Shown piece after piece: positions 1 to 11,693 of a DNA stretch of 64,000 bases. Made by a program: the position numbers and the translations under genes. The stretch is from Odontesthes bonariensis (Eukaryota > Chordata > Actinopteri > Atheriniformes > Atherinopsidae), in the NCBI RefSeq assembly GCF_027942865.1, contig NC_134515.1, positions 26,000,227-26,064,226 on the forward strand, written 5' to 3'. Positions within the stretch are counted from its first letter, which is position 1; each line of letters begins with the position of its first letter. A model generated the notes under the pieces. It was not told where the DNA came from. It did not search any database and saw only the letters and a program-made list of their open reading frames with translations.

Positions 1-119
1 TGGTACCCAAACCGAGTGTAGTTGATGATGTGAAACCACAATTGATCAGCTATTGACGATATTCGAAGCAACAGAAACAGCAACAAGGACGAAGTGATGA
101 TCTGTTTCTTCCTCTTCAG

Positions 120-3100
120 GGTTTGACCGGTCCTGACGGTCCCGCCGGAAAAGATGGACCCCCAGGGGAACCAGTAAGTGTGTCTTGATCATTTGGGATG
201 CTGAGGATACATTTAAATGTGCACCAAATTGGGCTTCGCAGCCTCCAACCTACTTCACACTGTCCTGCATCAGTCAGCTTAAGCCAACCACCAGCAGGAC
301 AAATGAACACATACAGCACAAATGCAAAGTTTGCATGTTGATCTGATCTTCAGGAGGCTTTAACAGGTACAAGGCCTCTGTTTTCTATGTCAGCCTGAAT
401 TTGTCAAGTTAGCTTAGCATCTTGGTTGGGAATTATTTTAATGAGGGATCAGAATGGGGTTTTATTTCTGCTGCTCACTAATCCGTCGTGGAATGTGCAC
501 CATTTCCCACCAATCTGCCAGATGGTTCCAGATATGATCAGTGCACCGATGCAGAGGGAAACAAGAGTTGTCCCCTGAGTGGCTAACAGAGACGACTGAA
601 TCACAACACATGATCTCAAAGTATCAAGTTAAAAAGGCTTTCCACTTACACAATGTATGTAATACATGAAATGATAATAACAGTCACAATAAAGTAATGT
701 TAGGGAGTGAGTGACCTATGCCCCCACACCCCTGCCACCACCACCTGATTAACTAATCTAATGAAGAAGCCGGTGTCTGCCCATGTGCCCAATTGCACAG
801 ATATCTGCTGGCTCAAAGTGTGTCAGAGTCATGCGAGGTTTCAGTTTGAGACCAAGTATGAGCTAATGTGCAGCTCACTAAACCACACATACAACATACA
901 CAGCCTGTTCTGTTGTGTTTGTGCATATGGAGCCAGCATTATTTTCAAATAGATGCCCTCCAATGAAAGGTTTCCTTGCAGCTGAGCCATGAAGTTTTCT
1001 TATAGTAGTCTTCAATGCCTAAAGATGACCAGCGAGTACGGGGAAGTAAGCAGCTCCTGAAAACAAATGTGAACTTTAAGTGGAAGTGAGGAAAGCCTTT
1101 TCGTCAAACTCCCGATGATTGACAGTCATGTGTGTCACTCTGCCACCAAGCCCTTTAGGCCTCTGCTGTGGACTTCTTCACCTTTCAAATCTGGTCAAAA
1201 CCCATTTTGTGACGGTTTCCCAAACTTCAGTGAGATTGTATTGGTATAGAAACATATACAGGCACCCCGCATCTCTTAGTTAGTGATTACTACTCCAGCA
1301 TGCCCTGATGTGCATTTTGCACACTGAGGAATGTAGTGGATAGGTGTGACATCACTGAGTTAGACGTGTTTGTTTGCCGTCTCGCCTCGGAGACAACACG
1401 AATACAGCTACGTGTTACACTTATTATTACAGTACATACATGAAGTGCAAGGTCTCCTTTCTAGTATCTGCTTATTTCTTTTTTTTTTACTTTAAACTCC
1501 AAACTCCATTTCTAAAGATTTTTTTTATAAAATGCTATAGAGATTTAAATCTGGAACTGGTGAGCTCATACTACCACACAGAAAAGTTGGCAGAGACAAA
1601 TGAATTTTATAGAATATACAAGTAAGTATTTGGAAAGATTCCAGAGATTAACTAATGGTGTCCGGATCATGTGTCAAAGGTTTAGTCTTTCCAAGAGATT
1701 AAACTGGGCTGCCTGTAGTCCAGATCTGTCTCCTGATGAGACGTATGTCCTATCATGAATGGATCTATGTCCATCTCACAGCACTGCAGCAATCAGTATC
1801 TTCGGTTTGTTTAAAAGTGTCATTAAAGAGGAAGGCTGACGTAGCGCAGGGGTAAACGGGCCCGACTGCCAGTGTGTTGCTGGCATCAAATTTTAGATTT
1901 GTTCATATTTTCTAAATACATAAGAGTTGGTCCATTTAATTGCACTCGTGTCCATTAAATAAAGGTTCCAACAAATGAACAAATTACGGGCTGCAGTTGT
2001 TTCAGTATACCGCAGACATAAGCGGCTTAATGTTAGTCCTATTTAAAGGTTAAAACACACTCTCACGGACAGGTTTAAATTTGAATCCGGTAAAAAGGTG
2101 CAAAGTACTGGATGGAGTTCTATATTATTGTGCAAAACGTGCACATTTTTGATCAAAATGCAAAGTTTTTTCACTTACCATAAGAAAGGAGAAAAATCTG
2201 TGTTTCTCTTAACGTCAACACGTGAACATAAGACATGGGTCTGGTGGTTTCTTGCGCACTGCTTGTCTCTGCTTGAAAGCCTGATTGTGATTTCTGCCTG
2301 TCAACAGGGGGAAGCGGGACCTCCTGGGCCAGCTGGGCCTCCCGTAAGTAACCCCACACATTGTGTAGCACCTGCAGCTCTTTGTCTTCCAGTGCTGACT
2401 TTTGACAGTGCAACATGGTAGATGCTGTTGGGAATAGTTGGAATCATCCCCTTGTTTTGGTGTTTGTGACTTAATTTGCCTTCCCGTGTCTTCCGTAGGG
2501 CAGAGGGAGATCGGGAGCTCCAGTGAGTACACAGCACTGTCTTTCGACAGAATTCATTTTGCATCCACGGGAGTGTGTGCTTGTTGCTCTGTGATGGAGT
2601 CCAGATTCTGTGCCGGCCATGTTTGATGTCTCGCGTACACCCAGTGTTTGTTTTTTGTTTGTTTCTAGGGACTACCTGGAACCAACGGGTTGCCGGGTGG
2701 AGTCGGACCCCAGGGTGCAGCGGTACGTATCTGACCGATGCCCTTATTTTAGGCTGACTTCCTGTCATCCTTAGTTTAACAGGAAGTCAGCCTAAAGGTC
2801 AAGTTTGTCCTCTTATTCCTCATGTGATAGTCTTCTCTGTTTCCACATCCACATACAGCTGAGACTGCTCACTTATTATTTCAGTTGAAAAGAGAAGAAC
2901 AGAGTATGTGTGCGCGAGGCTCTGCAGCTGTTACATCACTATAAAGTAGATTCAACTGAGACCTAGTTATCTCTTCAGGGATCGAGCAGCACAACACTGT
3001 CCTAAATTCCTCTACATTGTTGCAGAAAGAGGACAAGAATAACCACCGGAAGAGAGGGACAGTAGTGGAAGGATTGGCTTGGTCTTGTACTGGGTCACAA

Positions 3101-6100
3101 TCTATTCGGATTTGATTCAGCTCGTGTGTTGAAGTTTCCATGCGAGGAGTTTTTCTGAGGTTCAGTCAGACTACTGCCAGAGTTACAATAGTCCACAGAG
3201 TGTTCTTGAAACATTATTAAACATGTTCCACAATGCTATCTTATCTCTTACAAAAACTAATTAGGTGTTTTCTGTTCAAACGAACAGTCGGCTCTCGGTG
3301 TACATGTGCTGGAAGTCACATCTTTCGTTTCACCTGATTGGCTTTTAAGCAGTGATGTCACAAACCGTCAACACACCTTTTGTGTCTGCGTTGTTTCTCG
3401 CTCTTCTTCAGTCATCATTTCTGATGGTCGTAACTGCGACCTGAGGACTTCTAGATGGAGGGAAAATCCCTAACTAGGATGAAAAAGCTTAATCTTGAGT
3501 GAGGTGCTTCTAATGCTTCTAATGCTGGTGTCTTTCTTTCTGTTTCTCAGGGTCCCGAGGGTCTTTCAGGACTTCCTGGACCTCCAGGCCCCGATGGACC
3601 TCCAGTAAGTGCACTTACACTGCTGCGGAAAAGTCTCAAGCCGCCCTTCTTTTTTCTTTTTTTCCCCCATTTCCAAGGAGTCAGACTTTTTTTTTGGTAA
3701 TCTTTGAAAGTGGTTTTGAGCAATAGTTCCTCAGACTTTACGCAGGCCTTCCTAAGTTTTTCCTTTGTCATTAGCTGCTTTTTCACTCATTTTCAGTCCA
3801 GTCTTTGTACCTCACCGTTTTCAGAGGAATGCGCTGTTTGTTAAGCCACTTAACACCGACCTGTAAAGCATTTAAGCAGAAAAAAGACAACCAACTCAAG
3901 GGAAGAACCACTGTTGTGTCTACACATAACAGACAACATAGAAATCTTTTTTTTTTTTTTTTTTTTTTAAATAGCATTTTTGTACCAAAAATGTGCAGCG
4001 TGTCCCTAAAAGAGTTGAGGAAACTGCACAGATAGAGGACAAAAGAAAAAAATACAAACATCTACAGCAGATAAACACGATCTGAAAGTGATGTCCTTAA
4101 GAAATAAAACTGTCCACTTAGGCCTTTATCAGAAATGGTCTCCATGGAAGGGTGGCTGCCAAGCAGCTGTTCTTAAGGAGGTGAAACAGGGAGGAAAGGC
4201 TGAGGTATGACGCAAGAAGTGGACTGAAAATCAGTGGCGACAGGTCTAAAGGAGTGATAAATCCTCCTCAGAGTCCAGACCTCAACAATACTGAAGCAGT
4301 GAGGGGTCATCTTGACAGAGAACAGAAGACAAGGTAGCCAACATCCAAAGAAGAGCTTTGGGATGTCCTTCAAGAATCCAGGAGAACTATTCCTGAAGAA
4401 CACTTAAAGAAAGTACAAGAAAGCTTAGCTGAAACAGTTCAGGCTGTGTTGAAAAATAAAGGTGCTCAAACCAAATACTGACTTTCAGGCATTTTAAAAT
4501 TGTACAAACTCTCTCATCTGTGCACACGTGTTAATACACAGCTGCACCGATTTCCTGTTTTCCTTCTGATTTATAAAGGAATGAGGTTTTTGCACCATAC
4601 TGTATCATCACAAACGCAACCACTGCTGCCGCTTGTACAACCGAGTGGATCGTTTGTTGGATAGGAACAGAAGAATTCAACAATGCTCAGATTTAAAATA
4701 GGTGATGTGATTTCTCCCTCTTTCAGGGGCTTCCTGGTAGTCTTCAAGACCTTAGCGGAGACCTTCTGGTAAGATGTCAGTGATGCACTCTGTGAAAGCA
4801 GCTTATATAAACTGGACATGTTCTCTCTACATACTGGGACTGTAGAGTCCTCAGAGTTTTGTCTGTCCGTTGCAGTGTCCTGCAATCTGCCCCCCTGGAC
4901 CTCCTGGTCCACCTGGGATGCCGGGATTCAAGGTAAACAGAGTCTCTGTCGTGGTTCCTTTTCAGTTGTTTTTCCCAGCTCAGTTCAGCCCCTCATTTCT
5001 GTGTGCGCTTGCTCATGTAGGGACACACCGGGCACAAAGGAGATAAGGGAGAGCTCGGGAAAAACGGAGAGAAGGTGAGATTGACCTGCGAGATGAATAT
5101 TTAATGTGTCTGTCGCACTTGCTCGACGGTGTTTCAAACGTCTCGTTCCGTTTCTAGGGGGACGCTGGTCCACCGGGACCAGCCGGTATCCCTGGCACTG
5201 TGGGCCTGCAGGTGAGATACTCGAAGAGAATTCAGGAAAATGCCACATTACTGAGGTTTGATGTGATATTCTGAGTGAAGCTTCAGAGAGTATTCAGAGA
5301 ACTTCAATGCTGTGTTTTAGGGTCCTCGCGGTCTGAGAGGTTTGCAAGGCCCAATGGGAGGCGCGGGCGACAGAGTAAGCTACTTTCCAAATGCTTTACC
5401 TTCGTTGTCACTCGCTGTGCAGACACCCAGATGTGTGTTTTATTTGCCCTCACCATCCTCCGTTTGTCTCCAGGGCTTCCCGGGTTACAGAGGCAAGCCT
5501 GGCATTGCCGGCATCATTGGGAAGACAGTGAGTCACTCCTTGTTTCTTCCACACTTGTCCCAAAAACTGTGCTTATTGATAGTTCGCAGCTGAAACCGGT
5601 GGCTGGTCCCATCAATGAATAGCTGTGTGTGTTTCATCTGATGCCTCCAGGGTGACGTCGGAGAGAGAGGACCGCAGGGATTCAAAGGACCCAAAGGAGA
5701 AATTGTAGGTCAAAAACTTTACAGTTGCACCCGTTAGTATGCATAAGAAAAAAAAGTTAGACGACGTCTTTGTGTGTTTTAACAGGGTAAAATTGGTCCC
5801 AAAGGAGGACCAGGGGGAGCAGGACCCAAAGGGGAGCCTGTGAGTTAACCTATTCCAAAATAAAAATGTGGATTATACATCACCTCAAAGAAGCATGAGG
5901 GTCATGTTTGATGTCTTGGACAGGGCATTCCTGGCAGAGATGGCAAAGACGGAACACCGGGGTTGGATGGGGAGAAGGTAGGCTGCACTTCCTCTTCCTG
6001 AAGGATCTCCTGCTTAAGCTGTGTGACGCTCACAGTATTGTCTGTCTGCTGACAGGGTGACGCTGGACGCCATGGCATAGTTGGAGAGAAAGGACCGAAC

Positions 6101-9100
6101 GGACTCCCTGTGAGTGAAAACAGTAAAAACTCTCCATTTCTAAGTTGCAGCTTGGTCGTCAGGAGACCTTCTGCTAAATCAGGAGGCTAATCCGTATGCT
6201 AGTCGCTGCCATGATAACACCGCTGTAATTTCAACATCCGTCTCTTTCTTTTTCTTTTTCGCAGGGCCTCCAAGGAAAGGCTGGCGGAAAAGGGTCAACA
6301 GGAGAAGTTGTGAGTATTACAAAAAAAAATAATAATTGACACCACCTAAAGCTATGGAGCACGGAGAGCAGCTGTTACATTCTGCTTTCTTTGACAGGGT
6401 GATCCAGGGAAAACTGGGGAGCGGGGACCCTCTGGAGAGCCAGGTATTCCTGTATGTATCTGATGGGATTATTGTGGAGGGGTTAACAGCCTCTCCGACA
6501 TGTCACTTAAACCAACATGTCTGCTCTCCAAGACTTCCTGACTTGTCTACAACATCTTCTCTTCAGGGTGAGATCGGCATCCCAGGAGAGAGGGGGATGG
6601 CAGGTCCCAGAGGAGTGGCAGTAAGTTCCACTTAAAGCTGCTGGTCCGTCGCTGTAAGGCTTGCATAGCTACAATGGCTTCAAACTCATCTATCACAGGA
6701 CAAACAAAGATAATCTTAGCCTATTGTTGGACACCGCTCTCGTTAGCATATTTGAGAGCAAGAGGAATGATGAAAATGGAATCGATGTGAAGTCCCCGCG
6801 TTAAATGGCTGAAACGCGCAGCAGCGTACAGCATGACCGGGAAGTAACACTTGGAATAGCGTAGAAATAAACTACTGGCCTTTGCCTCTAATTATATCCT
6901 GCGGAAAGTACCCGGAGTATTCCCTCTGATCCTGCGGCTTGTTAGTGTGGAGTCGATTAGTAATAGATGTATACCTGCAGTAATGAAGAGCAGGGCTTCA
7001 TGAAGGAGGAATTCATAAATAGTGAGACCTTTGTTTCACATCACATGCCGCAGAAGAAGGAGGAGGGGGGGTTAAGGGGGTAAAACAGCAAAGGAACTAA
7101 TATATCCTCACACGCTGCGCTGCATAACAAATCAGAACTCTTGAAAACCGAATCATTCGTTAGCTTAGTTCTTCCTCCCTGGATTGAAACAGAGAAAAGG
7201 GAACCACATTAATGGCCGATGTTTTATGTTGCTTCCAGTGGGATCACATGACTGTGTCTCTTTCCAACAGGGAGGTATTGGACCGGCAGGCAATTCTGGG
7301 CCTCAGGGAGTGAAAGGCTTCCAGGTCAGCTGCATCAAATCCCTCATCATCATTATTTCTATGATTATTATGTTGTTTTTGGGTTTCTTTTGTTGAAATA
7401 CTGGCTGTGTGTGTGTTCGTGTGTGTCACGTGCTGCAGGGAGTCAAAGGAGGCTTGGGCGATCCGGGTCTTCCAGGACCAACGGGACTCCGTGGAGAGTT
7501 TGGCGACAGGGTGAGTTTTTCATCATTTATCTTAATACAGTAAACTGGTCCAGCTTCTGGTTCTTGATTAGGCTTTATTTATTGAAAATCTGGTCTAAAA
7601 TAAAAACTGTTTAAAGATGTTCGGTGAGCCCAGTGTGACACCCTGAAGGGGTTCGTTGTGGGTGAAGACATTTGAGCAGATCAAAACAACACCTCCACGC
7701 AGACACCGTCGAGGTGTGTGTGTTTTTAGAAGAAGTCGCCGCATGTCAGACATCCCCAGTCGCATCAGCCGAAGCTCAGACTGCAGCCAGGAGAGCGCAG
7801 ACACACAGCGGCCTCCTGTTCAGAACCTGAGGACAGAACAAAGCCGGCCTTTATGCCAGTCCTGCTTCTCCCCTCAACCAGCCCACCCCAACCCCCTCTT
7901 TTCCCACAAATATCTGCATTGCTCTCAGTTCCTCTCTCACTCTCTCTTTTTTTTTTGTTTGTTTTCCCAATCCTGTAAGGGTCCGGTTGGAGCTTCTGGA
8001 GCAAAGGGAGACATGGTAAGTCAACGTTCAAGCTGACCTCCTCTCTGATCTTCCCCGAGCAGAGAAATCCTCATTTCCTTTGCATTTGAATGGCCATGGC
8101 TATGATTTTTCTTTTCTTTAAATCTCTATATTTTGGTCACGTGTTGGGTGACCATTCAATCAAACAATTCAGATCTCATGTTGTCATTTTAGGGTGTGGC
8201 AGGAAGTGACGGCTTACCGGGAGAGAATGGCGAGCCTGTGAGTGTTTTCCCATCCGATCGTGTCAAATCAAAACTGCTTTCGCGTGCGTCTCTAAAATAA
8301 CGTTCCTTGTCTGCAGGGACCCTTCGGGCCGGTTGGACAAAAAGGCGAGGTGAGCTGCTTCATCCGTTTTATCCGTTGCATTGACAGTGCCTCGTAAGTG
8401 GAGCCTCGCCCTTCAAACCAGCTTTCTGAGCCGAGGTCATCTCCGCCCCACTTGGTTCAGATGTTGTGTGGGGGTGTAATTAGCAGCACTGGCTTGCTCT
8501 ATTAAAAAAAAAAAAAAAAACTGTACACTCACTCCGAGCTGGTGAGCGCACATGATTCAGCCTCACATTCCAGGTTTAATAGGATTAATTGGAGATAGGC
8601 ATTGGAGCTCTAGCTTTATTGGCCCGTTTGTCACAGTGAGCTGAAGCGCAGTCTCTGTAATTAGACAGCCTGACTCTCTCAGACTCATTTACTGTTTGCT
8701 GTGCTCGTTGGAGTAACTACCAAGCAACAAGACGCCATATGGATCCACCCCCGCATTGTCTCCACAGACCCGGTGTGCTCTTCAGTCTGTGTTTAATCAG
8801 CAATTAGGTCTTACAAATGTTTTGTAGGAGAATATTTTGCTTTCACAAAAGAAAACTATTACAGCGATCATTCCTGTCGATTGTAGTCGGGGAAGCGAGG
8901 TGAACTGGGGCCAAAGGGTGTGACAGGCCCGCAAGGAGAGCTCGGGTCAAGAGGGCCTCCGGGAAAACAAGGAACAATAGGCTTCCAAGGTGAACAAGGC
9001 CTGCCGGGAATCGCAGGGAAGACGGGCGTACCTGTGAGTCTGTCCAAAATCTTAAGAGTCTGATTGATTGAAGCATGATAATGTTTTCATGTCCACAGTC

Positions 9101-10236
9101 TGAATGAGGCTACACTTCCAACGTGTCTCCTTGTGTCACAGGGTAAACTGACGAGTGAGCAGCACATCAGAGAGCTGTGTGGTTCGATGATTGACGGTGG
9201 GAGATCTTCACTCCATCTACGATTACTCCTGTGTTGGATGAAAGGAACTGTTGGGAGGTAAACTTCTGCTGTTCTCTGCCACGCAGATCAAATCGCACAG
9301 CTGGCCGCTAACCTGCGGAGACCCCTAGCACCTGGAATGGTGGGCCGCCCCGGGTCCCCTGGGCCCCCCGGAAAGCCGGGCGTTTCTGGCTCTATTGGGC
9401 ATCCAGGCTCCCGTGGACCACCGGGCTACAGAGGCCTGCCGGGTGAACTCGGAGATCCAGGTTCCAGAGGTACGAAGAATCTCATCAGTACTTTTCCAAG
9501 TGCCTAAAAGCTATCACAAATTACCGGCACGAGTTAAGGAAAGATATGCGGGCCGTGTGAGCGATTCAAATGTTTGGGCTTCTTTTGGTTCAATATTTGA
9601 TGAGTTGACTTCTTGGAGCTTCAGTTATTTAAATCATTTGAATGATTTAAAATGTGGGAAATCTGAAGCCACTGAAAGACGTGGCGGGAAAGGCGGGAAG
9701 TCACTGGTTTGATCGAGAGCTAGCTCATAAATTTCAACTAAAAGGACATTATATTACAGAAAAATATGGAAGTATAAAGTAGCATCAAATGGAAAAGCAT
9801 AAACAAAGACAATTTGAATTCAAAGACCACTCACTGAAGCTGATAAATGCAGTTTTCTGTTTTCATGACAGGGGACGTTGGTGAGCAAGGTGATAAGGGA
9901 TCCACTGGCAAAGCCATGGATGGGCCCTCTGGAGACCAAGGACACCAAGGTATGTGGCCGGCGTTCCGTGTTAGTGTTTCTCACACACAATATAAGAAAA
10001 TGCAAAAACAGCTTAATCAGTGTGTAAAACTATCTAAAATGTTTTCAACAGGTTCTCCAGGGGTACCTGGAATCGTCAAAGACGGTCGCGATGGGTCTCC
10101 CGGAGATCCAGGTGAGCCTGGAGAGCCAGGCAGGGTAGGCAGGACTGGGCACCAGGGAACCCCTGGGATCTGCGATACATCCGCCTGCCAGGGAGCATCG
10201 GTAGCTGGGAAGTCCTCCAACCCCAAAAACCATTAA
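120..10236 (+). CDS. col9a3: collagen type IX alpha-3 chain, C-terminal 28 coding exons (5' end outside window)
   Basis: This is a chain of the FACIT collagen IX heterotrimer, which decorates collagen II fibrils in cartilage matrix. Exons: 120-173, 2308-2343, 2499-2522, 2669-2722, 3551-3604, 4727-4768, 4876-4932, 5021-5074, 5158-5211, 5321-5374, 5474-5527, 5651-5704, 5786-5839, 5924-5977, 6056-6109, 6265-6309, 6398-6451, 6567-6620, 7271-7324, 7439-7510, 7980-8015, 8193-8237, 8317-8349, 8887-9033, 9142-9196, 9287-9469, 9872-9949, 10052-10236. Most are 54 bp or another multiple of 9 and encode Gly-X-Y triplets, the fibrillar-type exon pattern. All join in frame to 597 residues; human COL9A3 is about 684, so roughly 85 N-terminal residues are missing. 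Exons 4727-4768 and 4876-4932 are the Cys-bearing NC3 interruption (CPAICPPG). Exons 9142-9196 and 9287 onward hold NC2 ([14 protein letters not shown]). The last exon ends in the short NC1 with CDTSACQG. Neighbouring tcfl5 and dido1 support alpha-3 rather than alpha-1 or alpha-2. Confidence 0.93.
174..2307 (+). other. col9a3 intron, no gene seen
   Basis: This is an intron of about 2.1 kb between a 54-bp and a 36-bp collagen exon. Only short AT-rich open frames occur. Around 1840-1885 there is a stretch that looks like a tRNA A-box (tagcgcaggggtaa), but no good B-box follows, so I do not call a SINE or a tRNA. Confidence 0.6.
2748..2796. repeat. perfect 18-bp inverted repeat with 13-nt loop
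   Basis: In a col9a3 intron, the 18-base arm 2748-2765 (beginning tttaggctga) is the exact reverse complement of 2779-2796, separated by 13 bases. It begins 25 bases after the exon 2669-2722 donor. The stem is shorter than a usual microRNA precursor. The rest of this intron (2797-3550) shows no gene or recognised repeat. Confidence 0.85.
4090..4490 (+). mobile_element. decayed Tc1-type transposase fragment
   Basis: In the col9a3 intron 3605-4726, the plus strand reads as a broken Tc1/mariner transposase 3' half. There is a stretch encoding something like PQSPDLNxTE, the region of the last catalytic acid of the DDE triad (position kept as E after a shift). It is followed by a helical tail ending KGAQTKY, typical of fish Tc1 copies. 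It has several stops and frameshifts, and no clear inverted repeats are left. The intron also holds a T-rich run at 3949-3968. It is unrelated in sequence to the better preserved Tc1 element near 47-50 kb. Confidence 0.7.
6621..7270 (+). other. col9a3 intron, nothing recognised
   Basis: This is a 650-bp intron between two 54-bp collagen exons. I see no open frame, repeat or RNA gene in it. The later col9a3 introns 7511-7979 and 8350-8886 are likewise empty apart from a poly-A run of about 18 bases near 8503-8520. Confidence 0.6.
9470..9871 (+). other. col9a3 intron with short palindrome
   Basis: The intron begins right after the NC2/COL1 exon. It has open frame in continuation of the exon up to 9712, but that stretch lacks Gly-X-Y repeats and the donor (ccagag/gtacg) joins in phase to 9872, so it is taken as intronic. 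It contains the palindrome aaatcatt-tg-aatgattt near 9633-9650. Confidence 0.6.
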
Positions 10237-10340
10237 ACAGGACTTCCCGCAGGCTGACGCCCCCCCACCTCGTCGAGGCGGGAGAACGATACGCGAGGAA
10301 GGGAGGAGTGAAAGAAGAGCGCAATCACAGAAAAGTCCTC

Positions 10341-10346
10341 TTTATT
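10341..10346 (-). terminator. tcfl5: tcfl5 polyadenylation signal
   Basis: On the minus strand this reads AATAAA, about 1.35 kb after the tcfl5 stop at 11694. The cleavage site would lie near 10320-10335. The stretch 10347-11693 is then tcfl5 3' UTR; it has poly-A and poly-T runs (e.g. 11203-11215) and no other open gene. Confidence 0.6.
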
Positions 10347-10471
10347 TAAATACATGTATCACAAGATGGGAAGAGTAACATCAGCAGGTGGGATTTGTTG
10401 TTTTGTTTTTTTTTGAGAGCAACGAAGGAACATCCCAGAAGTGACATGAACGCCAACTGAGAGACAGAAAA

Positions 10472-10481
10472 AATAAATAAA
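10472..10481 (+). terminator. col9a3: candidate col9a3 polyadenylation signals
   Basis: Two overlapping AATAAA hexamers lie about 240 bases after the col9a3 stop codon. Further plus-strand AATAAA copies occur near 11037 and 11274, so longer 3' ends are possible. Any of these would place the col9a3 3' UTR over the antisense 3' UTR of tcfl5. Confidence 0.5.
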
Positions 10482-11693
10482 AGCGGAAAAAACACAGGTG
10501 ACATCCAGAAATAAGCAGACAGAGGCATGGAAAAGTGCAAGAGAACAGCTGCATTTGATCCAGTTCCCATCACATAACAAGACTTGACTTACAAACAGCT
10601 GGAATGAATAACAAGTCCTCTGTCTGTAAAAAACTTTGTACACGGTGTTTCTATGCCCCATTTGCTTTTCTTATCATCCTTGTAACAAGACAGGACACTC
10701 AACACAACTGTCTCTGAAGCATGTATCACGGTGTAAATCACAGGTGTTACCTCGACACAGTGTAAAATATGGAAGTAGGTGCCGGAAGGAAAGAACTCTA
10801 AAGTCCAGGAGCTGTATATGTACTGTAAAAGTAACAATAATGATAATTAAAAAACAAAAACAAAAAAAAAAAACAACAACAAATACACAGGTGCCCATGA
10901 ATTGTGTAGATTAATGCAAAACAAAAATCTTCTGATAGCCTTTTTTTTTTTTTGTCCTTTCTTTTCTTTCGCCTGTTTTTGTGTTTTTAAATGACGTGTG
11001 AAGCCGATTTTCTTCGGAGCTGAGAATCACCAACCGAATAAAGCTTGTGGGCGCATCCATCAGATGTGTAAGATGCATAAAGTTGAAAGAGGCTTGGGAG
11101 CTTTTCTAACCCCCCCCACCCCACCCCCACCCCCAATGTGCCACGTCCACTATGTACTACCGGTGCTGTAACTATTAAATATACATGACTTTAAATTCTA
11201 TTTTTTTTTTTTTTGTGGGTGACTGTTGTATGTACAGTAAGATGCTACAGCGACATGTTGTAAGAAAGAACAAATAAAGCCACTTTTCAGTAAAAACATT
11301 ACTCTTCTCTACACATCAAATGAACGGTGCACATTAGAAGAAACAACGCGCCCCGAAAACACTCCGGAGCAAATAACCCTCATTGCTCAACACATTAGGA
11401 GCTCTTGTTTCTGCTTTAATAGATAAATAATGAAGGCAGAAAGCTTAAGGCCTTTCTGCATGAAAGAAACAATCTAAGACAACATTTCAATCAAGGATAT
11501 AAAAGCTGCGGATATGATGGCAAAGGCCAAGGCATCCTAAGTCGTCATAAAGTAGTCGAAGGGACATTTGCTTTTGTGTCATTTAAAATGTAAAAACTCT
11601 TCAGTTTAGTCCCCAGCTCAAACTTCATTGGACAATGTGTAAAGGTCAATTAAAATGTTGACATTTTGGTTGAATTCTCAAAAAGCAGGAGGG

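Noticed and set aside
1840-1890. tRNA-like A-box sequence in a col9a3 intron
   Set aside because: No acceptor stem or B-box could be paired, so neither a tRNA nor a SINE is supported.
9470-9712. Extension of the col9a3 exon into the following open frame
   Set aside because: Gly-X-Y is lost at once, and the donor at 9469/9470 joins in phase with the next collagen exon.
10017-10226. Minus-strand open frames over the col9a3 last exon
   Set aside because: Gly/Pro-rich sense codons give Pro/Gly-like antisense frames; the plus strand has the exact NC1 ending and splice site.
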